Counted from the first letter of the stretch, positions 23,326-31,498 are shown. The stretch: 63,321 nt of DNA from Planococcus sp. ISL-109 (GCF_018613655.1 NZ_JAGGPW010000012.1:1-63321), one strand, 5' to 3'. A program made the numbers and translations. Notes: generated by a model from the sequence alone, not told the origin.

Positions 23326-23685
23326 GGTCAGAACAGCTGCGAACGAGGGATCAGAGCGAAGTGCCGACAGACTCGGTTAGGTGGCCGTGCATCTTCTATC
23401 TGCCAAGATTTTCACAGGAAAATCCCGTCAATGTTATCGTCTTTCTGCTGGTGGGTTGGTTAGGTCGCTATTACAGAACCCAAGAAATGAAAATGCAGAA
23501 AAGCTCAAGGGCTAACAAAAGATACTGAAGGACAATGTCAATAAAATGGCATTGTCCTTTTTGGGGCCAAATAAAAGAGGTAGAATCATTTTTTTGCAAA
23601 TGGCCGTGTGGAAATAGATTAACTAGAACGCGATGAAACAATAAATAAGCAATAAGATTATTTCATCATAGTATAATTTAAAAAG
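23326..23685. other. Gap after cluster B, with terminator
   Basis: No gene seen. A strong intrinsic terminator lies at 23528-23562 (AAGGACAATG and CATTGTCCTTTTT). Confidence 0.7.
23528..23562 (+). terminator. Terminator of cluster B
   Basis: Perfect 10-base arms AAGGACAATG/CATTGTCCTT with a 12-base loop and a T-run. Cluster A lacks an equivalent before the deacetylase gene. Confidence 0.85.
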
Positions 23686-23713
23686 AGTTTACATATGACT
23701 CCTTATCGGAAGA
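23686..23713 (+). other. dif-like XerC/XerD site 2
   Basis: AGTTTACATAT (XerD-type half), GACTCC (6-bp spacer), TTATCGGAAGA (XerC-type half): 28 bp, the exact size and order of a dif site. The first ten bases equal the reverse complement of the B. subtilis dif XerD arm as I recall it. A terminator hairpin follows at once. Together with site 3 it brackets the Xre/membrane gene pair in direct orientation. Confidence 0.7.
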
Positions 23714-23745
23714 GAAGAAGCTTGAGCCAGAGCTTCTTCTTTTTT
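23709..23745 (+). terminator. Terminator next to dif-like site 2
   Basis: AGAAGAAGCT and AGCTTCTTCT arms, eight-base loop, TTTTTT. Nearly the same stem follows site 3. Confidence 0.75.
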
Positions 23746-23804
23746 GTATGCAAAAGATTACTCCACTAGATTTTTAGTTGAAATTTGGTTTACATATAAC
23801 CAAA

Positions 23805-23840
23805 AGTAAAGTATGCTTTACGTAAAGTAAACTTTACTTG
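23805..23840. promoter_or_regulatory. Operator repeats before the xre gene
   Basis: Interleaved inverted copies of AGTAAAGTA and TACTTTACT-like words (AGTAAAGTATGCTTTACG, TAAAGTAAACTTTACTT) end at the ribosome site GGAGGGG. This is the expected place for self-repression by the Xre protein. Confidence 0.6.
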
Positions 23841-23852
23841 GAGGGGTGAGAT

Positions 23853-24056
23853 ATGGAACATCGTATAAAGGAACTTAGGACATCATTTGGTTTTACACAA
23901 GAGCAACTATCTGAAAAGTTAGGTGTTTCTCGACAAACTATAATCTCGATAGAGAATGGTCGTTATAAACCTTCATTAGAACTTGCCTACAAAATAGCCA
24001 AGTTATTTCAACTTCGAATTGAAGATGTCTTTATTTTTGAGAAAGGAAGTGAATAA
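23853..24056 (+). CDS. Xre-family regulator (module cargo)
   Basis: A 67-residue single-domain Cro/C1 HTH protein: RIKELRTSFGFTQEQLSEKLGVSRQTIISIENGRYKPSLELAYKIAKLF. It resembles the YozG/YgzD type often paired with a small membrane protein. Operator-like repeats lie directly upstream. The stop and the next gene's start are separated by one base. Confidence 0.88.
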   Translation: MEHRIKELRTSFGFTQEQLSEKLGVSRQTIISIENGRYKPSLELAYKIAKLFQLRIEDVFIFEKGSE

Positions 24057-24057
24057 A

Positions 24058-24360
24058 ATGGAATGGAATCAAATGTTAGGTTTTTTGGGTTTAATAGTAG
24101 GAGCTTCAGGAGGACTCTTTGGCCTTTGGTGGGGACGGAAGAAAGCAGCAGAAAATAGAGGGCTTGATGAGAGATATGAAAATATCACCACTAAATCCTT
24201 TTCAAGTGCTTGGAAAATTACTTTACTATCCATGTACATTCTATTTGCATTACTGATTTTGGGTGTTCAATTGACTGCTGTGTCACTATTAGGGACGCTG
24301 ATGTTGATCCATTTAGCTGGTTGGGCATTTTCCACTTATTATTATAATTTCAAATTCTAA
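24058..24360 (+). CDS. Small membrane protein paired with Xre
   Basis: A 100-residue protein starting MEWNQMLGFLGLIVGASGGLFGLWWG behind AAGGAAG. There are about three hydrophobic helices (residues 5-25, 55-75, 78-98) and a basic loop after the first. Xre plus multi-helix membrane protein pairs of this kind are common in Bacillales. The function is not established; a toxin-antitoxin or stress sensor role is conceivable. The pair is flanked by dif-like sites 2 and 3. Confidence 0.65.
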   Translation: MEWNQMLGFLGLIVGASGGLFGLWWGRKKAAENRGLDERYENITTKSFSSAWKITLLSMYILFALLILGVQLTAVSLLGTLMLIHLAGWAFSTYYYNFKF

Positions 24361-24402
24361 ATGTAAGAATAAACTTAAAGATAATATTGATACAGAAGAA
24401 AT

Positions 24403-24431
24403 GGTTTACATATTGCCGGATTATCGGAAGA
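24403..24431 (+). other. dif-like XerC/XerD site 3
   Basis: GGTTTACATAT, TGCCGGA (7 bp), TTATCGGAAGA. The right half is identical to site 2. A hairpin (AGAAGAAGCT/AGCTTCTT) follows, and then a half res site at 24469. Confidence 0.65.
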
Positions 24432-24461
24432 GAAGAAGCTCAAGCCAGAGCTTCTTTTTCT
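24429..24461 (+). terminator. Terminator next to dif-like site 3
   Basis: AGAAGAAGCTC and GAGCTTCTTTTTC arms with a short loop. It would end the xre/membrane transcript. Confidence 0.65.
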
Positions 24462-24468
24462 GTCTGTG

Positions 24469-24487
24469 AAAGTGTACTTTTACGAAC
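24469..24487 (+). repeat. Half res site (resolvase arm)
   Basis: AAAGTGTACTTTTACGAAC matches the right half of the res dyad at 3921-3940. Nothing further is seen from here to 24630. Confidence 0.8.
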
Positions 24488-24630
24488 AAAAAGAGCCGAA
24501 GTTACCTGAATAACTGCGACCCTTCTTCTGCTTTAGCGATAGCATTGCCATCTTAATAGACTATTCGATCCAGAGAAAAACAGAACCTCACTCCTTACTA
24601 AATTCCTATCCAACAAGAATAAGCGCTTTT

Positions 24631-24993
24631 TCAATCAATTAACCAGACGCTCACCAATTCTTCCATCGGTAATCGGTGCATGCCAGAAGGATCTTGGTAA
24701 GTGATGGAACGGCTATGTTGATCTAATTCCTGAATGATACCGATATGGTAATGGAACCTCCTTTCTTTCCACGACTTCAATTTCACGTGGCACTTCCGTT
24801 GGGCAGCCAATACAAGCTCTTCCTCCAATAGCTGCAGGTCAGTTTCATCCAAATCTGGTTTTGCATCATGTTTATCCTCTTCGTACCAAGCGCGGATCAT
24901 TTCAACATGTTCGGTCAGCATCATTCCTTGCCACTTAATCATTCCCCGGTCTTTAATTTCGCCTTGCACTTTCAGATGTTTATTTCCTTTCAT
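24631..24993 (-). CDS. YolD-like protein
   Basis: A 120-residue YolD family protein. The start at 24993 (MKGNKHLKVQG) has AGGAGG seven bases upstream; the GTG at 25002 overlaps it. Conserved parts: DRGMIKWQGMMLTEHVEMI and the C-terminal YHIGIIQELDQHSRSITYQD...RLPMEELVSVW. YolD proteins usually neighbour a Y-family DNA polymerase (UvrX/YqjW) and are linked to DNA damage, but no polymerase gene is present here. Confidence 0.85.
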   Translation of the reverse strand: MKGNKHLKVQGEIKDRGMIKWQGMMLTEHVEMIRAWYEEDKHDAKPDLDETDLQLLEEELVLAAQRKCHVKLKSWKERRFHYHIGIIQELDQHSRSITYQDPSGMHRLPMEELVSVWLID

Positions 24994-25078
24994 CGTGACC
25001 ACCTCCTAAGTGTATAAGGAACATATGTTCTTATTATACCGCTAAATTTCCTTGTCTAATCTTTTTTTGGCAAATAAA

Positions 25079-25117
25079 AAATCCTCATCCGAATAAGGAT
25101 GAGGATTTTAGCTGATT
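25079..25117 (-). terminator. Bidirectional terminator
   Basis: AATCCTCATCC and GGATGAGGATT arms with a short loop and flanking A- and T-runs. It ends the minus-strand gene upstream at 25307-25636. The rest of 25003-25306 holds no gene. Confidence 0.75.
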
Positions 25118-25306
25118 TTGTTCTTTAACTTTTTGATTAAAAATGATTCTTTCAATTTGTGCGTACCTGTCTCTTCTTATAAAACAGTACTTTCTTCTGT
25201 GAAATTAGGAATTTAAATACCAGAAGAAAAGAGACAGTCCACGGACTCCCTTTTCTTTATCAACTCATTTTATATTCGGTTGTCCCTATTAGCACCTAGA
25301 AGAGTA

Positions 25307-25636
25307 TTAATAACTGTATTGACCTCTTTCAGCTGATTTTGTTCGAATATGCTTCGTCTTTTGTAAATAATTAGCTCGGAGCAACTTGTGCAAGGGGTCC
25401 TTTGGTTTGCTTTGGATGGAGCGAGAAACAAAGGTGGCGTCAATCAGCGATAGGTTTTGAGCTTCTCGCTCTTCGTTTATCTGTGCAGTCACTTTTTGAA
25501 GGCTTCCCGTGTAGGCATACAATTTAATGATTTTTTTCTCTAGCGTGTTCGCGTGATACGTTTCGGCAAGTAACACATAGTCCTGTAAATATTCAATTTC
25601 TTCTTTCGCTCGGCTAACAGTTGGCAAATGTTTCAT
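25307..25636 (-). CDS. Hypothetical protein, 109 aa
   Basis: Starts MKHLPTVSRAKEEIEYLQDYV with GGGGA five bases upstream; an ATG four codons earlier is possible but too close to its GGAG. Mostly helical. The middle part KKIIKLYAYTGSLQKVTAQINEE suggests a small helix-turn-helix. The C-terminus is basic (KTKHIRTKSAERGQYSY). No family recognised. It stands between the accessory region and the transfer region. Confidence 0.55.
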   Translation of the reverse strand: MKHLPTVSRAKEEIEYLQDYVLLAETYHANTLEKKIIKLYAYTGSLQKVTAQINEEREAQNLSLIDATFVSRSIQSKPKDPLHKLLRANYLQKTKHIRTKSAERGQYSY

Positions 25637-25737
25637 GTCGTTCCCCATTCTCCAAAAATTGGTTTTTAATTAGTATAGCTGAATCCGTTCGAAAGCAATA
25701 GAAAAAGTTCTGAATTTTCTTTTAAAAAAGAATAAAA

Positions 25738-25783
25738 ACAAGAAGCGGAAAAGGACCAGCCTTTACTTCTTGTTTTTTCTTAT
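25738..25783 (-). terminator. Terminator of the transfer operon
   Basis: AACAAGAAG and CTTCTTGTT arms with T-runs on both strands, about 80 bases beyond the stop of the ArdC-like gene, the last minus-strand gene of the long transfer block. Confidence 0.7.
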
Positions 25784-25863
25784 TGATTCCCTACCATTTG
25801 AATTCGAATGGAATTTTTTCTGCTGGTTGCTCTGACAAATGACTTCTTAACTCATTTTTTTCT

Positions 25864-27294
25864 TCACCTTTCGATTTCAACTGTATTTGTTTTTAGATTC
25901 TGTTTTTTCTTGTCTGCTGAAGGAGCATCTTCTTTGTGAATTTCGGTTCTCAACCGAGCTGCGAACGATTTGATATAGTCATCGTCTTGTTTCAGCAGCG
26001 CATCATGGTACCCGTTTTCCAATGTCGCGTACGTCTCCTTGTCCACCAGCTGCTCTTTATCTAATTGGTGGAGCGGGTGAATATATGCGCCCTTTTCGTA
26101 TTGAGAGCTGATGACCAGAGTAAGACCTGTATCTTGTGGGATGGCCACGGTATAGGCTGTCCGCTCTTCTTTGTACTGATCGAAGTCTAGGTTATTCACC
26201 TCTCCGAAAGGCTTGAAATCTGTGCTGATGCCGTGTATAAACATAGCTGGTTCCTCGTTAGTCAATTCTTTTCCGGTATGAGCCTCATGCGCCTTCAATG
26301 CTCGGTCCGTAAGATTATAGGCGATATCATCCGCTTTACTTTGCTGCAGCTCCTTCTCTTTTACCTGGTCAAAATGCGAGTCGATTTCGTCGATAAATTC
26401 ACTGGCAGTACTGCGGACTTCATTCAGCAGCCGCTCCTTGTCTTTTAATTCGGCCCCTTGCGTCCAATTGGCCAAATAGGAAAGCGTGAAGTCTTCTGTA
26501 TCGATGTCGTACCGGTTGGCAACCACATAGGAAACCATTTCGGCCTGGAATTCCTTTTCGCTCGTCGACAGCTCCTGGGAGCGTTCCGGTGTATGCATCT
26601 TGGCGTGCGCCAGCTCATGGATCAGCACGGATACATTTTCGAATTCTGTGTTCCGCGGATTCAAGGCGATAATCTTTTCATTCGGAGCAGCCGCCCCTTT
26701 GGCCGTTCCAAGTTCGAATGGCGCTTCGTCTACAATAGTGAAATCCAATTGATACGCGACCTTATTCAATGCGGTCATCATTTCCTTGCTGGTTTCCAGG
26801 CTGCCATCCCGGTGGTACTTCCCAAATATTTCAGAGACCGACAGATTCAATTCTCGAGCGTTGGTCTGCGTGTATTCGAATACATGACCGATTTTAAAGA
26901 AGACTTTTTTGGACGTTTCCAGTTGCTTTTTATCCATCAATTCTTTTTCCTGCTTATTGGCTGCTGATACCGGCACATCGATGCCATTCTTTTTGAAAAA
27001 CTGGACGGGCGTCGGGACCAAGATTTTGATTCCCTTCTCCCCTTTCTGGACAGCCGCGCCTTTGCTTTTCCAAAAATTAAAGGAGCCCACTGCTTGGGCT
27101 CCCATGAACTGCTTATCGATTAACGTCATATTGCGTTGCGAGTAGTTGTGAAAGTTGGCCATGAATGCCAAGTGTTCCCGCATCGCTTTTTCAGAAACAA
27201 AATACGATTCGATCTGCTGATCCATACCCGCTGTCAGCTCTTCGATTTCCTTTATCTTCTCTTCAGGCGTTTTCTTTTTGCCTTTGAATGCCAT
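25864..27294 (-). CDS. ArdC/LtrC-like protein with metallopeptidase motif
   Basis: A 476-residue protein. The N-terminal ArdC-type ssDNA-binding domain (about 20-140) has the NFHNYSQRNMTLI...AxAVGSFNFWKSKGAAVQKGEKGI signature. A zinc-peptidase-like domain has HELAHAKMH (226-234). The charged C-terminal third ends in a low-complexity tail. Related LtrC/ArdC proteins travel with conjugative plasmids and are thought to protect or process incoming single strands, or to counter restriction. GGTGAGG precedes the start. Eight bases separate it from the Toprim gene upstream. Confidence 0.85.
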   Translation of the reverse strand: MAFKGKKKTPEEKIKEIEELTAGMDQQIESYFVSEKAMREHLAFMANFHNYSQRNMTLIDKQFMGAQAVGSFNFWKSKGAAVQKGEKGIKILVPTPVQFFKKNGIDVPVSAANKQEKELMDKKQLETSKKVFFKIGHVFEYTQTNARELNLSVSEIFGKYHRDGSLETSKEMMTALNKVAYQLDFTIVDEAPFELGTAKGAAAPNEKIIALNPRNTEFENVSVLIHELAHAKMHTPERSQELSTSEKEFQAEMVSYVVANRYDIDTEDFTLSYLANWTQGAELKDKERLLNEVRSTASEFIDEIDSHFDQVKEKELQQSKADDIAYNLTDRALKAHEAHTGKELTNEEPAMFIHGISTDFKPFGEVNNLDFDQYKEERTAYTVAIPQDTGLTLVISSQYEKGAYIHPLHQLDKEQLVDKETYATLENGYHDALLKQDDDYIKSFAARLRTEIHKEDAPSADKKKQNLKTNTVEIER

Positions 27295-27302
27295 TCAAGT
27301 CC

Positions 27303-28250
27303 TCACCTTTCTAATTCGACTGCTTTCTTCGGTTCCAACTGTTTCGTCATTGTTTTCGCTTCCACCAAATCAATGTTCCAATCTTTATTTTTCGGTTTCT
27401 CTACTTCAAAATTTGTTAGGTAAGTAGACCAGCGATTCACAAACTGCTCCCCTGCTGCATCGTTATCGACCGCAAAGATTACCTGTTCCACGATCGCTCC
27501 GCGCTCCTTGCAGTCCTTAATCAAGTCTCGAATTCCAGCGGTAGCGGATTGGTCTTTAAGTCCCGACATGGACAGCAACCGGATATTTTCTGGCCGTTTC
27601 AACTCAAAATAACTGAGTGCATCAATCGGGCTTTCAAATAACGCAATCTTATTTGGCGAGCCGATATCCAACCGGAACCCGCCGTCTTCTTTGCTGTTGG
27701 CCAGTATCTGTTTGAAGGAACCGCGCTTGTTGTTCATCTTTACGGTGCCTTGCCGATCGCCTCCGACAACCTTGCCTTCAGAATCCTTCCATTTGAAAAT
27801 GCCGTTCTTCAATTTATCTTCCGCCAGCAAATCATTCCGAATCAGATCAGCTATGATTTTCGGATCTAGCTTCCGCTCATCGGTTAAATACCGAGAGATG
27901 TTCTTCTGCGTTTCGACCTCATGATGCAGCGGGTATGCAAATTCTTTTGCGGTGTGCCGCTCCGCTTCTTTGGCAAATGTCTGAGAATGATCTTGTGCAT
28001 TGACGTCCCGGACGGCATCCTGAAAGGTCAGGTCATAATACTCCCGAGCAAAACTGATGGCACCATATCCGCCCTTGCTTCGGCTGTTCCAGTACCAATG
28101 GCCACTATCCTTGATGACAAGTGAATCGTGTTCTGGATGCCGGTAATAATGCCCTTGCCGCTCCATGCTCTCGCCTTTCGAATGCAAGTAATCCAGTACA
28201 TGTATATCATTGGCTTTTCGAACTTCTTCTCTGTCCACTCGATCCCCCAC
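27303..28250 (-). CDS. Toprim/DUF3991 primase-like protein
   Basis: About 315 residues from GTG 28250 (VGDRVDREEVRKAND), with AAGGAG eight bases upstream; the GTG at 28259 overlaps that site. The N-terminal part (VLDYLHSKGESMERQGHYYRHPEHDSLVIKD...WNSRSKGGYGAISFAREY) is a DUF3991-type, zinc-free CHC2-like domain. The C-terminal Toprim part has LFESPIDALSYF and VIFAVDNDAAG with the expected acidic residues. It may prime the transferred strand in the recipient. Confidence 0.85.
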   Translation of the reverse strand: MGDRVDREEVRKANDIHVLDYLHSKGESMERQGHYYRHPEHDSLVIKDSGHWYWNSRSKGGYGAISFAREYYDLTFQDAVRDVNAQDHSQTFAKEAERHTAKEFAYPLHHEVETQKNISRYLTDERKLDPKIIADLIRNDLLAEDKLKNGIFKWKDSEGKVVGGDRQGTVKMNNKRGSFKQILANSKEDGGFRLDIGSPNKIALFESPIDALSYFELKRPENIRLLSMSGLKDQSATAGIRDLIKDCKERGAIVEQVIFAVDNDAAGEQFVNRWSTYLTNFEVEKPKNKDWNIDLVEAKTMTKQLEPKKAVELER

Positions 28251-28282
28251 CCTAATCACTCCTTTTGATTACTCGAAAAAGA

Positions 28283-28567
28283 TCACTCTTTTTCGTCGAC
28301 TTCTTCAGACGCTCCCATCAGTTCGGGCAACTCCATTTCCGGGAACGTTTCCCGCACAGCCGATTCTTCGATGTTTAAGATGAGTTGGTTCGTGTCGGAA
28401 TCCACGGGAATCAGGAAAATATTTTCTGTCACCATGTGTAGGAGCGTTTCACGATCGGTCTCCTTCAGCTCTACCTCGATATCTTTACCGTTCACCGAAA
28501 TCAGGACATCCTTTTCTCCGACTTCCTTGATTAAACCCAGTGTGTAATTGTGGCTAAATACGGCCAT
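28283..28567 (-). CDS. Hypothetical transfer-region protein, 94 aa
   Basis: Starts MAVFSHNYTLGLIKEVGEKDVL with GGGAG eight bases upstream. Acidic, beta-rich first half, C-terminus ELMGASEEVDEKE. No family recognised; it lies between the Toprim and the relaxosome genes with short gaps, so it is part of the operon. Confidence 0.6.
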   Translation of the reverse strand: MAVFSHNYTLGLIKEVGEKDVLISVNGKDIEVELKETDRETLLHMVTENIFLIPVDSDTNQLILNIEESAVRETFPEMELPELMGASEEVDEKE

Positions 28568-28585
28568 AGTCATCCGCTCCCTTTT

Positions 28586-29041
28586 CTATTGATTGTCTTT
28601 CCGTTGCTTCTGTTCGGTGATCCGCGAATCAATCAAATCATCCACCTGTTTTAAAAACGGAGGCGCGTTCATATCCGTCGTCATGATGTGGTCGATGTTC
28701 TGTAGCTGGAGAAGCCCCTGCACCAATTCAATGAGTTTTTGCGTATTGCGGTCTGTGTTGTTAGTTCCCAATCGCACTTTTTCGAGTTCTTTTGCGATGC
28801 CGGCTCCCATCATTTCTTCGACAGCGGTCGTAACGTTATGTGAAATGATTTGCGATAATAAATTTGCGTTGACCTTTTCAGAAACCAGTTGCTTGTGTTC
28901 GTTGACGACCAATTCCAAAGCCCGAGAACTGCTCTCACGCGGCAGCTCATTCTTTATTGCGTAATCCTTGAGGTATTGATGTACATCTTCGTCAATGCGG
29001 TAACGGTGCTGATTTTTAACGTGCTGATAGGATTCATCCAT
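28586..29041 (-). CDS. Hypothetical protein, coiled-coil, relaxosome region
   Basis: A 151-residue protein with an N-terminal RYRIDEDVHQYLKDYAIKNELPRESSSRALELVV stretch, which looks like a ribbon-helix-helix or similar DNA-binding segment, and a helical rest. It sits 15 bases downstream of the relaxase gene. A relaxosome accessory role is inferred from position. Confidence 0.55.
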   Translation of the reverse strand: MDESYQHVKNQHRYRIDEDVHQYLKDYAIKNELPRESSSRALELVVNEHKQLVSEKVNANLLSQIISHNVTTAVEEMMGAGIAKELEKVRLGTNNTDRNTQKLIELVQGLLQLQNIDHIMTTDMNAPPFLKQVDDLIDSRITEQKQRKDNQ

Positions 29042-29056
29042 GATGCCACACCCTTT

Positions 29057-30199
29057 CTATCTTTCGTATTCCTGTTCCTGTTGCAGTTGTTCATAAGCTC
29101 GCTGGTTTTTGCTGTTTTCCAAATCATCTTTGGCGTAGCGGTTCACCAGATAGACCGCCTTGTTGAGATCGCGCTGAACAAAAAGTGCACTCGGCTTTTT
29201 GTTGCTTTTTCTAATCTGCTCTTTTTGTTTCCAGTCATACGCACTTGCTTCTTTGAGGATGGTGTTGCCCATCCGCATATACAAGTCGGTCATTTTGGTC
29301 TCGCGATAGTTCTCCGACTTCTCAGAGTTGCCGTACATCCGTTTATGGATTTCAACTTCCTTCTCCAGCTGCTTCTGAAAGTCTTTGAATTCTGTTTTGA
29401 AGTTCTTCTCAATATAGAGCGTTGTCAGCTTATCAATCTCCGGCCGGACTTCTTTAAGGGCGTTCATATTGTAGCGCCACATCCGTTTGTCTTCCGGCAG
29501 CAGCTGATGAACTTTCTTAAACTGCCGGACTAACTCGCGGTTCATGACCTGATTCTTTAAACTGAGCAGTGGATCGTCCCGCTTGGAATTGATGACCCGC
29601 TCCCGGATAAACACATTGAGCTTTTCGTTATGTTTGGAGCGGTCTGTTATTTTGTTGGCCACTTTTGATTTCATGGAATCAATGGAACCCTGTTTTCGTT
29701 TGCCCCGCTCTTTGAAGTTCTTTGTCTGCACAATGGCGACATGGACATGAATGTTATCCGTGTTGTAATGGATAGCTCCTGTCCAGATGGCCGAATCAAT
29801 CATGCTTTCTTTCTTCAGCATGTCCTGGACGGCGGAGCGGGTGGCATCTTGAATCTGCTTATTGTCGATGTTCTTCTCCTCAAGCACACCGCTTTCTTTC
29901 AGCCACTCATTGTCAAAAGAAATCACATCCTGCCATAAGACACTCCCGCTCTCCTGTGCTTTTTTGAATTCTTCCTTGAAGTAAACCTTGTCCTCATCGT
30001 TGAGGCTATCCTTGTTCAACGTGAAGAGCCCGGTGGACTTCTCTTCGTTGCTCATGTAGTCCTGGTACTTCTCAAAATCATTGGTCTTGTCGTGTGTTTC
30101 CGCCCGGTCCATATAATTCAAGTAGTTATTAAATGACGTCCCTCCACCACTGCCAACAATAAATTTTGACTTGATGACAATAGCCGGTCTATTCGTCAT
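29057..30199 (-). CDS. MobP2-type relaxase
   Basis: A 380-residue relaxase that would nick oriT and lead the strand into the recipient. The N-terminus PAIVIKSKFIVGSGGG...NYLNYMDR is typical of MobP2-like proteins. The metal-binding histidines are in HYNTDNIHVHVA (His144, His151, His153). A likely nicking tyrosine is Tyr26 or Tyr29 in NYLNYMDR. The C-terminal half is basic and helical. It overlaps the accessory gene at 30189 by 11 bases. Confidence 0.88.
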   Translation of the reverse strand: MTNRPAIVIKSKFIVGSGGGTSFNNYLNYMDRAETHDKTNDFEKYQDYMSNEEKSTGLFTLNKDSLNDEDKVYFKEEFKKAQESGSVLWQDVISFDNEWLKESGVLEEKNIDNKQIQDATRSAVQDMLKKESMIDSAIWTGAIHYNTDNIHVHVAIVQTKNFKERGKRKQGSIDSMKSKVANKITDRSKHNEKLNVFIRERVINSKRDDPLLSLKNQVMNRELVRQFKKVHQLLPEDKRMWRYNMNALKEVRPEIDKLTTLYIEKNFKTEFKDFQKQLEKEVEIHKRMYGNSEKSENYRETKMTDLYMRMGNTILKEASAYDWKQKEQIRKSNKKPSALFVQRDLNKAVYLVNRYAKDDLENSKNQRAYEQLQQEQEYER

Positions 30200-30443
30200 C
30201 GGCCATCAACTCCTTCAGAATATCGACCAAGCCATTGAGGCTATCCGATGTTTTCTCCAGGAACAACGTATTGACTTGGAGCTGCTTCTCGAAACTGTCT
30301 TCCGCGTTCGAAATCATCTCCAGCATCGTCGCTTTTTCAATCAATTCTTTTAGGTAGACTTGCCGCGAAACATTCTTTTTCTTTGCCCATTCATCAATCT
30401 TTTTGACCGCATGGGGATCGATATCCCGAATTAATAGGTCCAT
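30189..30443 (-). CDS. Relaxosome accessory protein, RHH-like
   Basis: An 84-residue protein starting MDLLIRDIDPHAVKKIDEWAKKKNVSRQVYLKELIEKATM behind GGAGG; the first 40 residues have the strand-helix-helix pattern of MobC/ribbon-helix-helix proteins. It overlaps the relaxase start and so probably binds the nearby oriT. Confidence 0.7.
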   Translation of the reverse strand: MDLLIRDIDPHAVKKIDEWAKKKNVSRQVYLKELIEKATMLEMISNAEDSFEKQLQVNTLFLEKTSDSLNGLVDILKELMADDE

Positions 30444-30514
30444 GTCAAAACCTCCTTCGTTCATTGGTTATCAGAATACTGATATAGGCTAGTGGTGGGT
30501 GTAGGGAAGGGAAG

Positions 30515-30590
30515 AGCATAAGGGAAAACTGCTATCACTTTCAGCGCTAGACCAGGCGGAGCCTGGGGTTTGAGTGATATCATGAAAAAC
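30515..30590. other. Candidate oriT
   Basis: Upstream of the relaxosome genes, CTATCACTTTCAGCGCTAG, a tight hairpin (CCAGGC GGA GCCTGG) and GTTTGAGTGATATC follow each other. ATCACT/AGTGAT forms an outer inverted repeat. Position and nested repeats suit an origin of transfer, but no known nick consensus was recognised. Confidence 0.35.
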
Positions 30591-30594
30591 AGCT

Positions 30595-30652
30595 AAAGGC
30601 CTCCATATGGAAGCCTTTAAAAAAGCCGTTTGCCTCCATATGGAGGCCTCTT
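30595..30652 (-). terminator. Paired CCTCCATATGGAGG stems
   Basis: Two successive palindromes (GGCCTCCATATGGAAGCC and GCCTCCATATGGAGGC) separated by an A-run, just beyond the stop of the membrane protein gene at 30653. They probably end or slow the upstream T4SS transcript and separate it from the relaxosome genes. Confidence 0.55.
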
Positions 30653-31498
30653 CTAAATGTTCAAATCGTACTGCTTTTGCTTCAAGCGTTCGACTTTCGC
30701 ACGAATATTCTTGATGTCGTCGTCCATGGTTTGCTGCTCTTTGTCATAGTCTTCGATGCTCTTCTGCAGCTGGAAAACGTCATTGTTCGTTTCGACTTGT
30801 TCATCAATAGTTTGATACAGAAGGTCCACCTGCAGCTGCTCGATCTCTTCGCGAATCTCGCCGATGATGTCATCGGTCATCCGACTCTTTTCTTTTAATT
30901 CTTGGATTTCCCGTTCCGCTTCTCCAATTAATTCACCGGTAATTTCCAGGGCATATTCCGTAAAGTTCCGGTCAGGTATCGATTCCTCTTTAACCATTCG
31001 CTGGTCCGTATAGATGGTGGAAATCACGTTATCTTGCTCTTCTTCCATTTCACCTTCTGCAAAAAATTTGTCATAACTCTTGTCGCTTTTATTGAACCGA
31101 AGGGCGATCTGATTGAAGTCTTTCGGGACCTCCTTGATGTGGATGATATAGATATCGCTTTCGTCATAAATGATCTCTGTCGGCAGCTCTGCAGAAAGAT
31201 TCTCTCGGCTGACGGCGGTGAAATCCAGCATGGTCAGATAATCCTCTATGCCATTCGTGATTAGCATGATTTCCATCATTTTTTCTTCTTTGTCGTAGGT
31301 CCATTCTTTTACCGTGAACTTTCCATTTGCCTTTAGATCAAACTCCTTATTCAATTCGGTTTGGTGAACTGGAATGTCTTCAGCCATAAATAGCTTCGAA
31401 GTTCCAAAAAATCCGAACCCCAGGATGAACAGGAAGGCCAGCGTGATGTAGAGATTCGACATGTTCAGCTTCAGGTTCTTTTTTTTCTTTTTAGCCAT
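30653..31498 (-). CDS. T4SS-region membrane protein with coiled coil
   Basis: A 281-residue protein with a basic N-terminus, one transmembrane helix (about 15-33), an extracellular beta-rich domain (about 40-150) and a long C-terminal coiled coil (about 185-278). No named family recognised. It starts right after the stop of the next gene (31499). Likely a structural partner of the transfer channel. Confidence 0.6.
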   Translation of the reverse strand: MAKKKKKNLKLNMSNLYITLAFLFILGFGFFGTSKLFMAEDIPVHQTELNKEFDLKANGKFTVKEWTYDKEEKMMEIMLITNGIEDYLTMLDFTAVSRENLSAELPTEIIYDESDIYIIHIKEVPKDFNQIALRFNKSDKSYDKFFAEGEMEEEQDNVISTIYTDQRMVKEESIPDRNFTEYALEITGELIGEAEREIQELKEKSRMTDDIIGEIREEIEQLQVDLLYQTIDEQVETNNDVFQLQKSIEDYDKEQQTMDDDIKNIRAKVERLKQKQYDLNI

